Shown here: positions 35,639-47,346 of the stretch, piece after piece
Layout of the letters: the number at the start of each line of letters is the position of its first letter
How positions within the stretch are numbered: the stretch's first letter is position 1
Assembly: GCA_023213395.1 (NCBI GenBank)
Contig: CM041465.1
Span: 156,743,741 to 156,807,740 of the forward strand
Length of the DNA: 64,000 nucleotides
Source: Cycas panzhihuaensis
Lineage: Eukaryota > Cycadophyta
Direction of reading: 5' to 3'
Position numbers and translations under genes: made by a program
The notes under the pieces: model-generated
Told to the model about the DNA's origin: nothing
What the model saw: only the letters and a program-made list of their open reading frames with translations
Database searches by the model: none

Positions 35639-35650
35639 TGGTATCAGAGC
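35639..35650 (+). other. Primer binding site of element G
   Basis: TGGTATCAGAGC, two bases after the LTR, matches initiator Met tRNA. Confidence 0.92.
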
Positions 35651-35856
35651 TTCGTCGAAGCTATCATGTGGAAAAGTATCTCCGAAGAATATAGTCAAAT
35701 TTTTTTCGGAAGTAGATCAATACAGTCTAACAGCCATCAGAAGGGTGAAATTTTTTGCGAGAAGGAAGTGAAAATTTTCCCCACCCTCCCGCCCGTGGAT
35801 TTTTGAGAAGAGCCCAAACAGAGTTACGCTCTAAGAAGGTTATACAACAAAAGAAG

Positions 35857-37026
35857 ATGTCGACTGGCCAAGGCCAATCCAGTCAGGAACATATCACCTC
35901 AGACGAAGTAGGAAAGGAAATCCTAGCCTCGTTAACAGGCCTCTCAGACCTAATGCATAAAATCAACATAAAATTGGATGGACCACAAGCAGAACCAATA
36001 TGGGCCAAACAAGAAAAGGAAATAGAACAAGGAAATACAAGTAATTTCGAAGGAAGATTTAAAACAGGAGGAGAATATCAAAGAAGAAACTGCAAGAGTA
36101 ATGAAGGGGTGACAATGGCAAAGATCACCTTAGAGAAATTTGACCCCGATAAATCGAGGGATATAAGAGGATGGATCCTACAGATGGAAACCTATTTCTC
36201 AATCTACGCGATACCAAAACACGAGCAAGTATCTTTGGCATCATTACATTTGTACGGTCGAGCCTTGAAATGGTGTTCATGGTGGCTTCGAACCAGTGGG
36301 AAACAGGCAGAAAGCTGGCAGAACATGAAGCATGGGCTCATAACCCAATATGAAGACTCATGGAGTACGGACTACTTCGCCCAGTTGACAAGATTACAGC
36401 AAACTAGCTCAGTCCAAGAGTTCACTGAACAATTTCAAGTGTTACAATGTCTAATTCCGACAACTATGCCACCAGAACTCCTTCTGGAAACATACATTAG
36501 TGGATTGAAACCTCCAATAAGATATCGTCTAAAAACAATGGAGGTACCAACATTAGATTCATCAATCAAAACAGCAAGATGCGTGGAAGCAGAACTGAGG
36601 GAAACTAGACCGACATTCACATGCAGAACAGAAAGCTCACAAGGATTTAACCCAAACTAGAACAGGTCAAGAACTAAAGTGGAGGCTCCATTAGCAATTA
36701 GGAATAATCAAGAGACAACAACAAAGGAAGAATACATGAGGAAAGGAACTTGTTTCAAATGCGGTGCAAAATGGAATCGCGACCATCAATGCGTCGGCAA
36801 GAAGGTATATATGATTAATACCAAAGATACAATAATATCGGAGGAAGAAGAAGCACCCGAGGAAATTCAAGAAGAAGTTGAAGAAAAGCCAGAGGAAGCT
36901 GAAGTAGACGAACTATTGGAGCTAGATACAGAAAATGTACACATATCACTCCAAGCAATTATAGGACAAAGTGTTACACCACAAACACTTCGATTCCAAG
37001 GGATGATAAAAGGGGCACACATGCAA
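35857..37026 (+). pseudogene. gag of Gypsy element G
   Basis: From the ATG at 35857 (MSTGQGQSSQEHITSDEVG) a retrotransposon Gag domain follows: KITLEKFDPDKSRDIRGWI, METYFSIYAIPKHEQVSLA, YEDSWSTDYFAQLTRLQQ, VQEFTEQFQVLQCL and PPELLLETYISGL. A single TAG at 36658 interrupts the frame. After it the same frame continues with a zinc knuckle CFKCGAKWNRDHQC near 36748-36789, spaced C-x2-C-x7-H-x-C as in many plant chromoviruses, then an acidic Glu-rich stretch (36830-36930). The frame ends at 37030 just before the protease. Confidence 0.92.
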
Positions 37027-40000
37027 TTCTAGTCGATAGTGGTAGTACACATAACTTTATAAATAGGGCATCAAAGAAGCTTGGAATTGAAATAGAACCA
37101 ATAAATACATACCAAGTGTCAATTGCAAATGGGAAAACAACACCGTATGGAGGATTACGCAAAAAATTAATTCTGAGATGGGTGAATATTGCACAAACAC
37201 ATGCATGTTTGCAATGCAAATCGGTGGCGTGGATGCAGTATTGGGAATCCAGTGGCTTCAAACTCTGGGTAATATAGTCACTAATTATATGACTAGATTT
37301 ATGTGCTTTCGCTAGGGAGGACGTAAGTATCGATTGCGACACAGCACGCCACCAGTACAACTAGTCTCATCACATCGAATGGAGAAGATCCTCAAGAAAA
37401 ACCCATCAACATATATTATGACATGCTATAAGGTTGAAATTGAGGATACTCCACCAGAGATTCAACAAATTATAGAAGAATACAAGACAGTGTTCGATGA
37501 ACCAAAAGGACTACCACCTCTTCGAGAAAATCAACATGTAATTGAACTTATACCAGGTGCAGCGCCAGTCAATGTTCGACCATATAGACATCCGTATCAT
37601 TTACGGAAAGAAATCAAGAAAATCACAAGCGAACTCCTATCCCAAGGGAGTATTACCCCTAGCACAAGCCCATTCGCAGCCCCAGTTGTTATTAGTGCAA
37701 AAAAGGATGGTTCATACAGAATGTGTGTAGACTACCGAGGTCTCAATCAATTAACAGTCAAGAGCAGGTACCCGATCCCCCACATTGACGATCTATTAGA
37801 CGAAATTCATGGAGCAAATTACTTTTCAAAAATTGATTTACGCTCAGGATATCATCAAATTCGAATAAGAGAAGACGTCTACAAGACAGCGTTCAGAACA
37901 CATGAAGGCCTATTCGAATTTAAGGTAATGCCATTTGGATTAACAAACGCGCCAGCAACATTTCAGAGCACCATGAACAATACCTTCAGGCAAGTGCTAC
38001 GCAAATTCGTGTTAATTTTCTTTGATGATATCTTAATCTATAGTAAGACGTGGGAAGAGCATCTAGAACACCTGAAAATCGTTTTCGGAATTTTGTGTGA
38101 TAATCAATTCTTTGCCAACAAGAAGAAATGTTCGTTTGCAAAGAAAGAACTAGAATACTTAGGCCATATCATAACTAGAGAAGGTATAAGGATTGATCCA
38201 AAGAAAATACAAGCAATTGTCAATTGGCCAACCCCAACAAGTGTTACAGCAGTTCAAGGATTCTTGGGGACAACAGGATTTGTTAGGAAGTTTATAAAGG
38301 GTTATGCACACCTAGCAGCACCCCTCACGGATTTAACAAAGAAAGGTGCATTTGCTTGGAACCTGAAAGCAGAAGAAGCTTTTGGTAATCTTAAGAAGGC
38401 CATGATATGACTCGGTGTTAACAACACCTGATTTTTTGAAACCATTCGTATTGGAATGTGATGCATTGGGATTCGAAATAGGAGCAGTCTTACTCCAAGA
38501 TGAAAGACCAATAGCTTATAAGAGTCGGAAGTTAAATAACAAAGAAAAACTCAAACCCATATATGATAAGGAGATGCTTGCTATCATGCATGCCATCCAG
38601 CAATGGTGACAATATCTATTGGGAAATTCCTTTCAAGTGCGTATGGATCATGATAGTCTGAAATACTTCCTCAGACAGAAGACATTGTCCGATGAGCAAC
38701 AAAAATGGGTCAATAAGTTGCAGAATTTTGATTTCACAATAGTATACAAGAAAGGCAAAGAGAATATTATAGCAGACGCATTATCACGAATCCCAAATGA
38801 AGCGAAAGAAGGTCCTTCATTACAATTGATATCAACAATTATGCCCTCATGGTTAAAATCCATTAGAACTGAATATATGGCAGATCCAAGATACCAAAAA
38901 CTCCTAAATAACATGAAGGGAAGCAATTCAGATAAATACCAACAAAAGGCCAATCTGATTCTTAGGAACGGCAAAATCTGTATTCCCAAAAATTCCAAAT
39001 TAAAGGAAATTATACTCCAAGAAGCACATTCGGTCCCAGAAGCAGGCCACATTGGTATAGACAAGACATATCGGAAGATAAAAGCATCGTACTTTTGGAA
39101 AGGCCTGAAATCATACGTTCAAAAATTCGTGACAAAATGTGACACTTGTCAACGAAATAAGGTAGAATGTGTAAAGACCCCAGGTCTCCTACAACCCCTA
39201 CCAATTCCCAACCAAAAATGGGAAGAAGTTTCAATGGATTTTATTACAGGTCTCCCAAAATCAGAAGGTAAAGATGCAATCTTTGTCACAGTCGATAGAT
39301 TAACAAAGTATAGCCATTTTTGAGGGCTACAGTCAACAGCGAAGGCAAGTGACGTAGCAGAACTGTACATGAAAGAAATCAATAGACTACATGGGTTTCC
39401 TAAAACTATTGTTAGCGATAGGGATCCAAAGTTCACCAGTAAATTTTGGAAGGATTTATTTAGAATTGCAGGTACAAAATTACACATGAGCACAGTGTAT
39501 CATCCCCAAACCGACGCACAGACAGAGATAGTCAACAAATGTCTAGAAGGTTATTTGAGGAATTTCTACTCAGATAAACAAAGTCAGTGGCACAAGTGGT
39601 TGCACCTAGCCGAGTGGTGGTATAATACAACATACCACTCTTCCACCAAGATGACGCCATTCCAGGCTCTTTACGGATACTAGCCGCCATCTCTATTGAC
39701 ATGGAATGGATCATCCCAGGTTCAAACTGTCCAAGAACACCAAAAGCAAATGGAAGACACGATTAGAATTCTTAAGGACAATTTGGTAATGGCAAGGAAC
39801 AGAATGAAGCAGCAAGCGGGGCAAGCGATCAGAAAGGAGCTTCCAAAAAGATGATTGGGTTTTTCTCCGGTTACAACCATACAAACAGACGTCATTGAAC
39901 AAGACGAAGACACAAAAGCTTGCTACCCGATATTTTGGACTATATCAAATACTTGATAGAATCGGGGAAGTAGCCTACAAACTTAATTTACCGACAACAA

Positions 40001-40262
40001 GCAAGATCCATGATACCTTTCATGTTTCATGCTTGAAGAAAAAGATTGGCGACAAGATAGTACCACAAACATCTTTGCCAGAACTCAATGAAGAAGGAAA
40101 AATTATACTATAACCAAAAGGGATACCCCAAATTCGCACCAGGCAACTTCGAACAAGACAAATCAAAGAGCACCTCATAAAATGGCAGACATTGGATACA
40201 GAAGATGCAACATGGGAGTCAGACGAATGGATACAGCAATTTCCAAAGCTACCAATGCTTTG
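37027..40262 (+). pseudogene. pol of Gypsy element G with C-terminal chromodomain
   Basis: The protease has LVDSGSTHNFI near 37033. The RT is in a 358-codon open stretch (37334-38410) with PYRHPYHLRKEI, MCVDYRGLNQLTVKSRYPIP, FSKIDLRSGYHQIR, MPFGLTNAPATFQ and active site FFDDIL near 38020. RNase H (38415-38800) has FVLECDAL, DHDSLKYFL and ADALSRIP. The integrase has an HHCC finger (HSVPEAGHIG, CDTCQRNK) and DDE residues in SMDFITGLP, SDRDPKF and TEIVNKCLEG. At 40125-40262 QIKEHLIKWQTLDTEDATWE is a chromodomain, the module that in this clade is thought to steer integration into heterochromatin. Breaks occur near 37260, 38408, 38607 (TGA, likely from CGA), 39322, 39682, 39850 and 40111. Confidence 0.95.
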
Positions 40263-40292
40263 AAGGCAAAGCATTGTTTTCAGGGGAGGACT

Positions 40293-40808
40293 TGTTGCGT
40301 TCCAGGGAAACCCTCTCTTTAGGGGCCTGTCAACCGGCTTAAACCCCAGAAATGAGATCAGGAATATTAGCCAACCAATAAGCCAGTTTTCTTGCCGACT
40401 TCATTAATGGTTCACTCCTGATTGGTATCCTAATTCTGGCCGACTTCAAACAAGATAATAATCGACCATTATAAATAGGGAGCAAAGCCCTCATTTTGTA
40501 TCATCACTTCCGCTAGATCTCTTCTACATTTTCGGCTCTAGGGCTGTAGTTGGCTCGGCCTTTTGGCCTGAGATATTGGAGGATTCCCGCCTCGAAGGGC
40601 AATCGTTCAGTAAGGATATTTTGTTTGTATTTTGCATAATATATTTACCTTTATTTGTACTATTTCTATTACTTTATTTCGGTGTTTTATGGTGAATTTC
40701 CAATATTCATTATTATTTGAGATTGAAGAGATCTGTTCAAATCTATATTAGACCAGTATTTGCGAATCTTTGTGTTATTTCTGAATTAAGTTAAAAGCTT
40801 CCGCTACA
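40293..40808 (+). repeat. 3' LTR of element G
   Basis: It pairs with 35121-35636 and is preceded by the purine-rich CAGGGGAGGA (40281-40290). Confidence 0.95.
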
Positions 40809-40813
40809 CTACA

Positions 40814-43800
40814 GCAAAGAGAAAGTAGATGAAGATGAAGAGGAGACTGCCTTCATTGTTGCCTTGGCTTCCAACCTCAAAGACAATGACACATGGTACG
40901 TTGATTCAGGAGCTTCAAGACACATGACTAGTCGTGAAGTTGGTTTGAGACATTGGAAACCTATAACCTTGATAGATCAGTCGAATTGGGTGATAAATAT
41001 GCTCTTGATATAAAAGGAATTAGAACCATTGCTGTCAGCTTGCAAGGAAATGTCAAAAAAAATCGGAAACGTTTTATTGGTTCTTGATTTAAAAATGAAC
41101 CTTCTTTCTGTTTCCCAACTTAGTAAAAAGGGATTGAGAACCATCTTTGATGAAGATGGATACTGCTGTATTTTGGACATGAAAAAGAATGGTGAAACTG
41201 TTGCAAGAGGTGTGAGATGTAATGACTTATACAAACTTCTATCAAATCCTATACTTCCCGATCTGGAAGAAAAAGGTCGTACTGTCATCAAGTCTAGTAA
41301 TAAAATTTGGCATTTGAAGTATGGGCACCTTCCAATTGAGACATTGAAATTGATGAAAATTTCTGAAATGGTGAATGGATTACCTTGTATCTCTTCTGAT
41401 AACTTTGTTTGTAAAAGCTGTCAGTTTGGGAAACAACACCGACTCCCTTTCAAGGAAATCACCTGGAGAGCAAAATCAAGGTTGGAGCTAATTCATACAG
41501 ACCTCTGTGGTCCCATCTCACCACTTACTATTAATAGATGCAGATATTTTTTGACCTTCATTGACGACTTTACTCGAAAGGTATGGATCTACTTTCTCCA
41601 TAACAAATCAGAAGTTTTTGAAATATTTAAAGAGTTCAAAGCGAGAGCGAAATGGAGGCGTAGCAAAAATTAAATGCATTCGGTCAGACAAAGGAGGTGA
41701 ATATATATCAAAAGAGTTCCAGAACTACTGCAGAATTCATGGAGTCCACAGACAGGTTACAACTCCATACACACCACAATCAAACGGTGTAGCAGAAAGA
41801 AAAAACAGAACCTTAATGGAAATGGCAAGAAGCATGGTCTATGAAAAAGGTGTACCAAAAACTATCAAGCGTATGTGAGTACAGCATGTTATCTCATAAA
41901 TCGGTGTCCAACAAAGGCCTTAAAAAATATCACTCCAGAAGAAGCTTGGATGGGCAGAAAACCTAATGTAAGTTCACTCAAAGTTTTTGGGAGCCAAGCC
42001 TTTGTTCATATACTAGATAAAAAAAAGGTCTAAATTAGATGCAAAAAACATAGAATGTATTATGATAGAATATAGTAAAAATTCAAAGGCCTACAAATGC
42101 ATAGATCCTAGAACCAACAAAATCTATGTGAGTAGAGATGTAGTTTTTAATGAAGGAGATAATGAATCTGGACAAATTAGAATAATTGACGAAGGAGAGA
42201 AGATTGCCGAACAGGAAATTATAGAGATCGATCAAGAAATTGAGAAAGAACCTGTTGCTAAGGTAACAATAGAGGAAGTTTCAATTTCTCTTCCTACATC
42301 TAGCCAAAATCAAACAGGAGTGATAATAAATCACCGGATGAAATCACAATCCAGAAGAACTTGGTACTGAAAAGGCCTCACAAAAACAAAAGAAGCTGCA
42401 CAGATGGTACATTAAAACAATTGAGGAAGGACAAGGTAATCAGAATGGAACACGTAACAAGAAGTCAAAAGCTAGAGCCTTGTTAACCAAGGTCGAACCT
42501 CGAACATTTCAGAAGCCCAAGAAGAAATGTATGGAAAATACCATGGATAATGAAATGGACTCAATCAAAAGAAATCAGACATGGGAATTGGTAGAATTAC
42601 CAGTCAATAAATTAGCAATCAGTTGTAAATGGGTCTACAAGACCAAAGAAGGGCTAAATGGCAAAATAGAAAAATGTAAGGCTAGATTGGTTGCAAAAGG
42701 ATACACTCAACAGCCGGAGTAGACTTTGATGAAACTTTCTCTCCTGTTGCCAAAATGAATACTAGAAGAACGTTGATTGCTCGGTGCAACTCAAAACTGG
42801 AAAATGTTTCAACTAGATGTAAAGAGTGCCTTCTTGAATGGAGAACTAGAAGAAGAGGTCTACATGAAATGACTGAGGGATATGTTAAAGAAGGAAAGGA
42901 GAATCTAGTGTGCAAACTAAAAAAGGCACTATACGGGCTGAAACAAGCTCCTCGAGCACAGTCGCCAAACTAAATCGCTTTACGGAAGAAAACAACTTTG
43001 AACATTGTGATTCGATTCGGACCCGGTATACATAAGGAAAAAGAAGGGCAAAGTCACAATAATTGTTGTTTATGTTGATGATATGCTAGTCACTGGTAGT
43101 GATAACGAAGGCTCTGAAGACATAAAAGAACAACTTCAACAAAAGTTTGAGATGACAGACCTAGGTCTTTTGAATTACTACCTGGGTCTGGAGATAGGAT
43201 AACAACATAATTGTATAACTCTATCCCAGAGTAAATACATCAAAAGTCTACTTATCAGATTCCAAATGGAAAACTACAATCCCTGCGCCACACCCATGGA
43301 AACAAATTGTGAATTAATAGTAGATGAAATGGAAGAAGGAGCAAATATCACTCTGTACAGGCAAATGATCGCAAGTCTGATCTACCTGACAGCAACCAGG
43401 CCTGACATATCTTACTTGGTTGGACTTGTGTCCAGATATATGCAGAATCCAAAATTAAGACACTGGAAGGCCATAAAAAGAATTATGAGATATCTTAAGG
43501 GTACTATAAATCTGAAATTGGTGTATCCAGAAGGAGGTTCAGCAAAATTGTCAGGATACTACAACTCCGACTGGGCAGGAGGCAAGGAACAGAGAAAGTC
43601 CACTAGTGGATACTGTTTCTTTCTGGGTTCTTCAGCAATATCATGGTGTAGCAAGAAGCAAGCCCTTTGTTGCATTGTCTTCCATCAAGCAAAATACAAA
43701 GCAACTCTGCTGAACATGCAAAGGTGTTTGGCTAAGACAACTTCGCTTGATTTAGAGCGACAGAGAAAGAAACAACTCCTCTCAAATGTGATAATCAGAG

Positions 43801-44015
43801 CACCATCAAACTGACTAGAAATCCAAGCCTTCATGCAAGAACCAAGCATATAGAAGTTCATCATCATTTCATAAGGGAAAAAGTACACAACAAGGAAACT
43901 GACCTAGAATATTGTCCGTCTTCAAAACAAGTTGCAGATCTTCTGACAAAATCTCTTGGAAAAGAAAGATTTCAATATCTAAGAAACAAACTAGGGTTAC
44001 TGGAGATAAAACATT
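40814..44015 (+). pseudogene. Protease, integrase, RT and RNase H of element I
   Basis: Copia pol resumes after G. The protease is WYVDSGASRHMTS near 40897. The integrase (41300-41870) has an HHCC finger (WHLKYGHL, CKSCQFGKQH) and DDE residues in HTDLCGP, RSDKGGEY and NGVAERKN. The RT (42530-43260) has TWELVELPVNK, CKWVYKTKEGLNGKIEK, YGLKQAPRA and active site YVDDML near 43071. RNase H (43540-43990) has TSGYCFFLGSS and TKHIEVHHHFIREK. Frame changes near 40990, 41650, 41870, 42030, 42720, 42960 and 43690 and stops disable it, though integrase and RT catalytic residues persist. Confidence 0.92.
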
Positions 44016-44024
44016 AAGAGAGGG

Positions 44025-44241
44025 TGTTAAAATGTAATGTTTTATCTAGACAAAGAGGGGTCATGTTGACTTACCCCTTAAAATGTAATTCCAAATAGGA
44101 GTTGTGACACTTGGCAGCCTCATGTAGGTCAGTTACATTTCTATTTGTAACGGTCATCTCAGTGATGTATATTTAAGAGGAATGAGACTCCATGTAATAA
44201 CAAGTTCTGATCTTCATTCTGTCTAAGTCAGTTTTCTATCA
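44025..44241 (+). repeat. 3' LTR of element I
   Basis: The 217 bp pairs with 33356-33572 and is preceded by a purine tract CATTAAGAGAGGG (44012-44024). Confidence 0.95.
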
Positions 44242-44629
44242 AATCCGGCCGTAGAAGTCATCACCCTTGCATGTGTCATTGACACTGCAATTTCTACTCG
44301 TGTGAGGTGAAGGGGGAGCAACCGTGCGATTATTGCTAGAAGGACATATAATGGTCAGTTATGTATATTACGTCGACTGTTAGTGAAAGGAACGGGCCAT
44401 TCATCACTGAGGGATTTCCGGATTACTGTCAAACGACAAGAAAAGATCTACATTGAGCTGTTGTAGTATTTGGTGCAGAGGACTCTGGGAAACCCCAAAT
44501 CAAGGTTTAATTTTTTAATTGATTTGTTGTGATTATAGACAGGTCGGCATTTGGTGGGATTGATAATATATGTTTGGATCTGATACCCCATTCTGAATGC
44601 CCAACACATTTTTTACCTTGTCGTGGGAT
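44242..44629 (+). other. Unassigned interior of element E
   Basis: It follows the right end of I and was continuous with 33355. GC content is mixed, and no frame stays open long enough to call a gene. AATCAAGGTTTAATT near 44500 and TTATAGACAGG near 44540 look like splice borders but are too close together for a plant intron. Confidence 0.35.
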
Positions 44630-45120
44630 AGATTAGAGAGAAAGGAGGTTCCAAGTTACCACGGGAAAATATCACACATTGTTGGTGGAAGATGGGTCAT
44701 TGTACACTTGTGGCTCAAGTATATGTGGAGTGTTGACCTGTGTCGAGTTTCCTCATGTATCAGGCTCTCATAATCATGCTGCTTTTGTGACTCAAGACTG
44801 TAGAGGTGTTTACATATGGAGATAACTCTTCCCTTTGTTGTGGTCATGGAGAACTAGGCAGTGTCATTTTTAAACCTGCACAAGTTGAAGCACTAAAGGG
44901 AATCCTTTGCAAACAGGTCGCTACAGGCCTGAGTTTTATAGTCACACTTACAAGGCATGGACAGGTTACACTTTTGGCAACAGCTCACATGGTCATCTTG
45001 GACATGGAGATACATTAGAGAGAGCTATTCCAAGGAAGGTAGAAAGGTTCAATAGTCTCAACTTTGTTATCCAAAATACTACAGAAAGTTGTCAACCAAG
45101 GCCTGCAATGACTACTCCCA
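44630..45120 (+). pseudogene. Captured RCC1-repeat gene fragment in element E
   Basis: Pieces in two frames spell RCC1-type blades: QVTTGKYHTLL and DGSLYTCGSS (about 44655-44720), NHAAFVTQD (about 44773), GDNSSLCCGHGELGS (about 44818-44862), QVEALKGILCKQVATGLSF (about 44881-44937), then after a shift YTFGNSSHGHLGHGDTLER (about 44967-45023) and PRKVERF. RCC1 repeats form a beta-propeller; plant members include UVR8 and many uncharacterised proteins. GDNSS-CCGHG and LGHGD are the telling motifs. Part of a blade near 44730 is missing and several stops are present. No intron is visible across the roughly 150 codons, which would suit capture through RNA, but the donor gene is not known. Confidence 0.82.
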
Positions 45121-45668
45121 CGCATCTCTGTGTACATAAAGAAATGCTTTAATGAGGCTTCAGGTATTCTTTTCTGTTGGTATGTTAGGGTTTCTTTGGG
45201 TCTTAAAGATTGTCTAATAAATTGGTCGGGTCCACAAGGGGAACTTCGTCTTTATCATAATTAAAATATCAAGGCTCAATTGGTATATAGATATCTAATC
45301 CTTTTCAAATTTTGAGTTTATTTTTGCCCTTGGTATCGGTCTATTAAGTGAATTTTTTTGTCAGTGATGAAGTAATATCTCAATAATAATATAAGTTGAT
45401 TATTAATGGGCAAGCAAAGGAAGACTTCGATCAAAATTTGATTGATAGCAAGGGAAAAAGGACAAACTATTTGGTAGAAATATTTGATTTGTCATAAATA
45501 TGAAGTCATAAATTTTGGGTAATATTCTCTTGCTCAACTTAGCCATACAATATAGAGTTAAGTGAGGTCATTACCTTTGTGCCAGAAAAGAATGAACATT
45601 GGGTAATAGACACCAACATAGTTTTACCTAAATATATTGAAGCTAACTTTTGAATATGGAAAATTAAA
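45121..45668 (+). other. Interior of element E upstream of the long frame
   Basis: Mostly AT-rich and non-coding. Just before 45669 the frame reads VLPKYIEAN, then a stop, then IWKIK, which resembles the N-terminal Copia Gag motif (compare YVWKIKVE in element I). The original Gag start was therefore probably upstream of the ATG used below. Confidence 0.5.
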
Positions 45669-47072
45669 ATGGAATGTGTTTTTAGAATAAAAGGATTATG
45701 GAACATTGTGCTTGGAAGAGTTTCAATTAATGAAGAAGGGGAGGTAACCTTCAAGAAGAAAAATAGAGTAGTCGTTGATGCAATGGTTGCAGTTTTCGAC
45801 AAAGAGAACCTTCATCCTTCATACCACTTTCTTGTCCAAACTCTTCAAAATATTGACTCAATTGAAGACGCCTGGAATCTGCTAGCAGAAGTACATGAAA
45901 AGGGTCCTAAAGAAGTGCAAAAGAGTATCAAAAAGAAAAAGAAGCAAAGGAAGAAGCTAAATAGGAAAGCTGAAAATCGGCCTGATTCTAGTAAGGTCAA
46001 TCCACACATTGACTCAAATGATATTCCTAAAGCAAATGGAAAGGAGTTTGATGAAGATTTGAATTCATCAAATGCTCGGAGCCTCAGCAAGATTATAGGA
46101 AAGCCTACATCTGGGATTGCTGGAAGAGTGGAAGTTGAAGAACCTAAACCCCAACCTTTGCAGGTAATACTTCATGGAGACACATACACCCTGACAGAAG
46201 GTATGGGCAATATTATTCTAGTTTGTGTTGACAAATTTGTAGCTAGGATTCAAATGATGTCAGGACATACAGTGATATGCACACATTGGAAACTATCTAT
46301 GACTACACTCAACTCAGTCACATCTTCTATTTTCATCTTTGAAAGAATCAAAATTGTGACAGCATATCCTACAACAACTCTAGAAAGTTCTTTTAAAGAA
46401 AGAAGGAACATAGGCAAAATACTATATCATCAAAATCTTGTCTATCAAGACCATAGTATATTTTGGACATGCTACTTAATCATGAGGTTCAATCATGTTA
46501 ATTTAATGTTCCATCTTTGTATAGCCTTAGTTGGAAAATGTGTGCATGTAGTCATTATGAGAATCCTAATCATACTTGGTACAAAGAAGTTTTTGGGTAA
46601 CATAGAAAGGACAAGGCATCTTGCTAGTTCTACATATGTATCTGATCAAGTGAAGTTAGAAAAGAGACCACCGTTGCTCCTTTCCTTTCAAGGAGATAAT
46701 CATTGGATCGAGAAGTCAGTCATCCTAACAGACTTGAAGACAAATAAGGAGGAGTCTACTCGCTTCATGAAGCAGAAATCACATATAATCATATTTGATC
46801 CAGGACGACCACACCTTTACCAAGAACACACAGGAAGATTCATCATACAGGAAATAGGAGGTAGCATAGCGGACAAGACATACAGGTTTTACAGCGTTTT
46901 GGTTGAAAACAAAGCTTATGACATCGTCTTCAGAAAAATTCCAAGACTCAGGAAATGGAAGTTCAAACAACACTTCAAAGTCAAGTCAAGTCCCATGTCA
47001 GTTTGTGTCAGTCTTGTCAAGTTGTCCTTAGTTATTGTAGTCTCAGCATTAAACATTAAGGGGAGGTGTTAG
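45669..47072 (+). CDS. 467-codon open frame of element E: Gag-like start, unrecognised remainder
   Basis: The ATG at 45669 opens an uninterrupted frame that ends inside the first bases of the 3' LTR (TAG at 47070). Residues 1-75 look like the N-terminal part of a Copia Gag (IKMECVFRIKGLWNIVLG, then IDSIEDAWNLLAEVHE). Residues 81-101 are very Lys/Arg-rich and could act in nuclear entry or RNA binding. From about residue 150 onward nothing matches protease, integrase, RT or RNase H. A short piece VDKFVARIQMM faintly recalls a BAH-domain strand, too weak to call. The C-terminus ends ALNIKGRC, the style in which Copia proteins end at the polypurine tract. In a window where every other frame is broken, 467 open codons stand out. 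Confidence 0.6.
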   Translation: MECVFRIKGLWNIVLGRVSINEEGEVTFKKKNRVVVDAMVAVFDKENLHPSYHFLVQTLQNIDSIEDAWNLLAEVHEKGPKEVQKSIKKKKKQRKKLNRKAENRPDSSKVNPHIDSNDIPKANGKEFDEDLNSSNARSLSKIIGKPTSGIAGRVEVEEPKPQPLQVILHGDTYTLTEGMGNIILVCVDKFVARIQMMSGHTVICTHWKLSMTTLNSVTSSIFIFERIKIVTAYPTTTLESSFKERRNIGKILYHQNLVYQDHSIFWTCYLIMRFNHVNLMFHLCIALVGKCVHVVIMRILIILGTKKFLGNIERTRHLASSTYVSDQVKLEKRPPLLLSFQGDNHWIEKSVILTDLKTNKEESTRFMKQKSHIIIFDPGRPHLYQEHTGRFIIQEIGGSIADKTYRFYSVLVENKAYDIVFRKIPRLRKWKFKQHFKVKSSPMSVCVSLVKLSLVIVVSALNIKGRC

Positions 47073-47346
47073 AGTATAATGTTTAATGCTATATGTGTGT
47101 CTTAGGGCCAATAGCCATAGTCCTAAGTATTAGGGTCTAAGAGTTATTTATTATTATAATATTATGTGGAAGATAGAAGCACATTGGTTAGTTAGTTGGT
47201 GTAATATCATTGGCTAGGTTAGAGGTAATTGTCCCACATGCATTACATCTCTTGTATGTTCTCCCACCTATTTTGTATATAAGGTGGTTGAGGTAGTGTA
47301 TGTGATCAAGTCGTCATTAAGACTCATGTAGAGTCTATGGTGCATG
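47067..47346 (+). repeat. 3' LTR of element E, left part
   Basis: The first 280 bp of the 3' LTR match 31533 onward. The last five bases (GCATG) are the target of J. Confidence 0.94.

Larger units (their letters stand above)
35121..40808 (+). mobile_element. Ty3/Gypsy chromovirus element G, inserted in I
   Basis: LTRs of 516 bp (35121-35636 and 40293-40808) are flanked by a perfect CTACA duplication (35116-35120 and 40809-40813). Order is gag, protease, RT, RNase H, integrase, chromodomain, which is the Gypsy order and the chromovirus hallmark. The primer site is Met-tRNA type. It is the innermost of four nested layers. Coding regions are long and near complete but carry a handful of stops and frameshifts. 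The LTRs differ at about 36 positions, more than those of its hosts. Confidence 0.97.
33356..44241 (+). mobile_element. Copia LTR retrotransposon I, interrupted by Gypsy element G
   Basis: LTRs of 217 bp (33356-33572 and 44025-44241) are flanked by GATCC and AATCC, a 4 of 5 match. The primer site TGGTATCAGAGC (33573-33584) abuts the 5' LTR. Gag (34237-35120) is separated from protease-integrase-RT (40814-44015) by G. Gag, pol and LTR resemble element J on the opposite strand, so I and J are one family. LTRs differ at about 8 of 217 positions. Confidence 0.94.

Noticed and set aside
35121-40808. G considered as an endogenous pararetrovirus
   Set aside because: It has LTRs, a Gypsy integrase with DDE residues and a chromodomain, and no movement-protein region.
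44500-44545. Possible intron in E before the RCC1 fragment
   Set aside because: The candidate borders are only about 35 bases apart, below the usual minimum for plant introns.
46130-46290. Possible BAH-domain similarity in the E open frame (VDKFVARIQMM)
   Set aside because: Only about ten residues fit and the following conserved positions do not; too weak to annotate.
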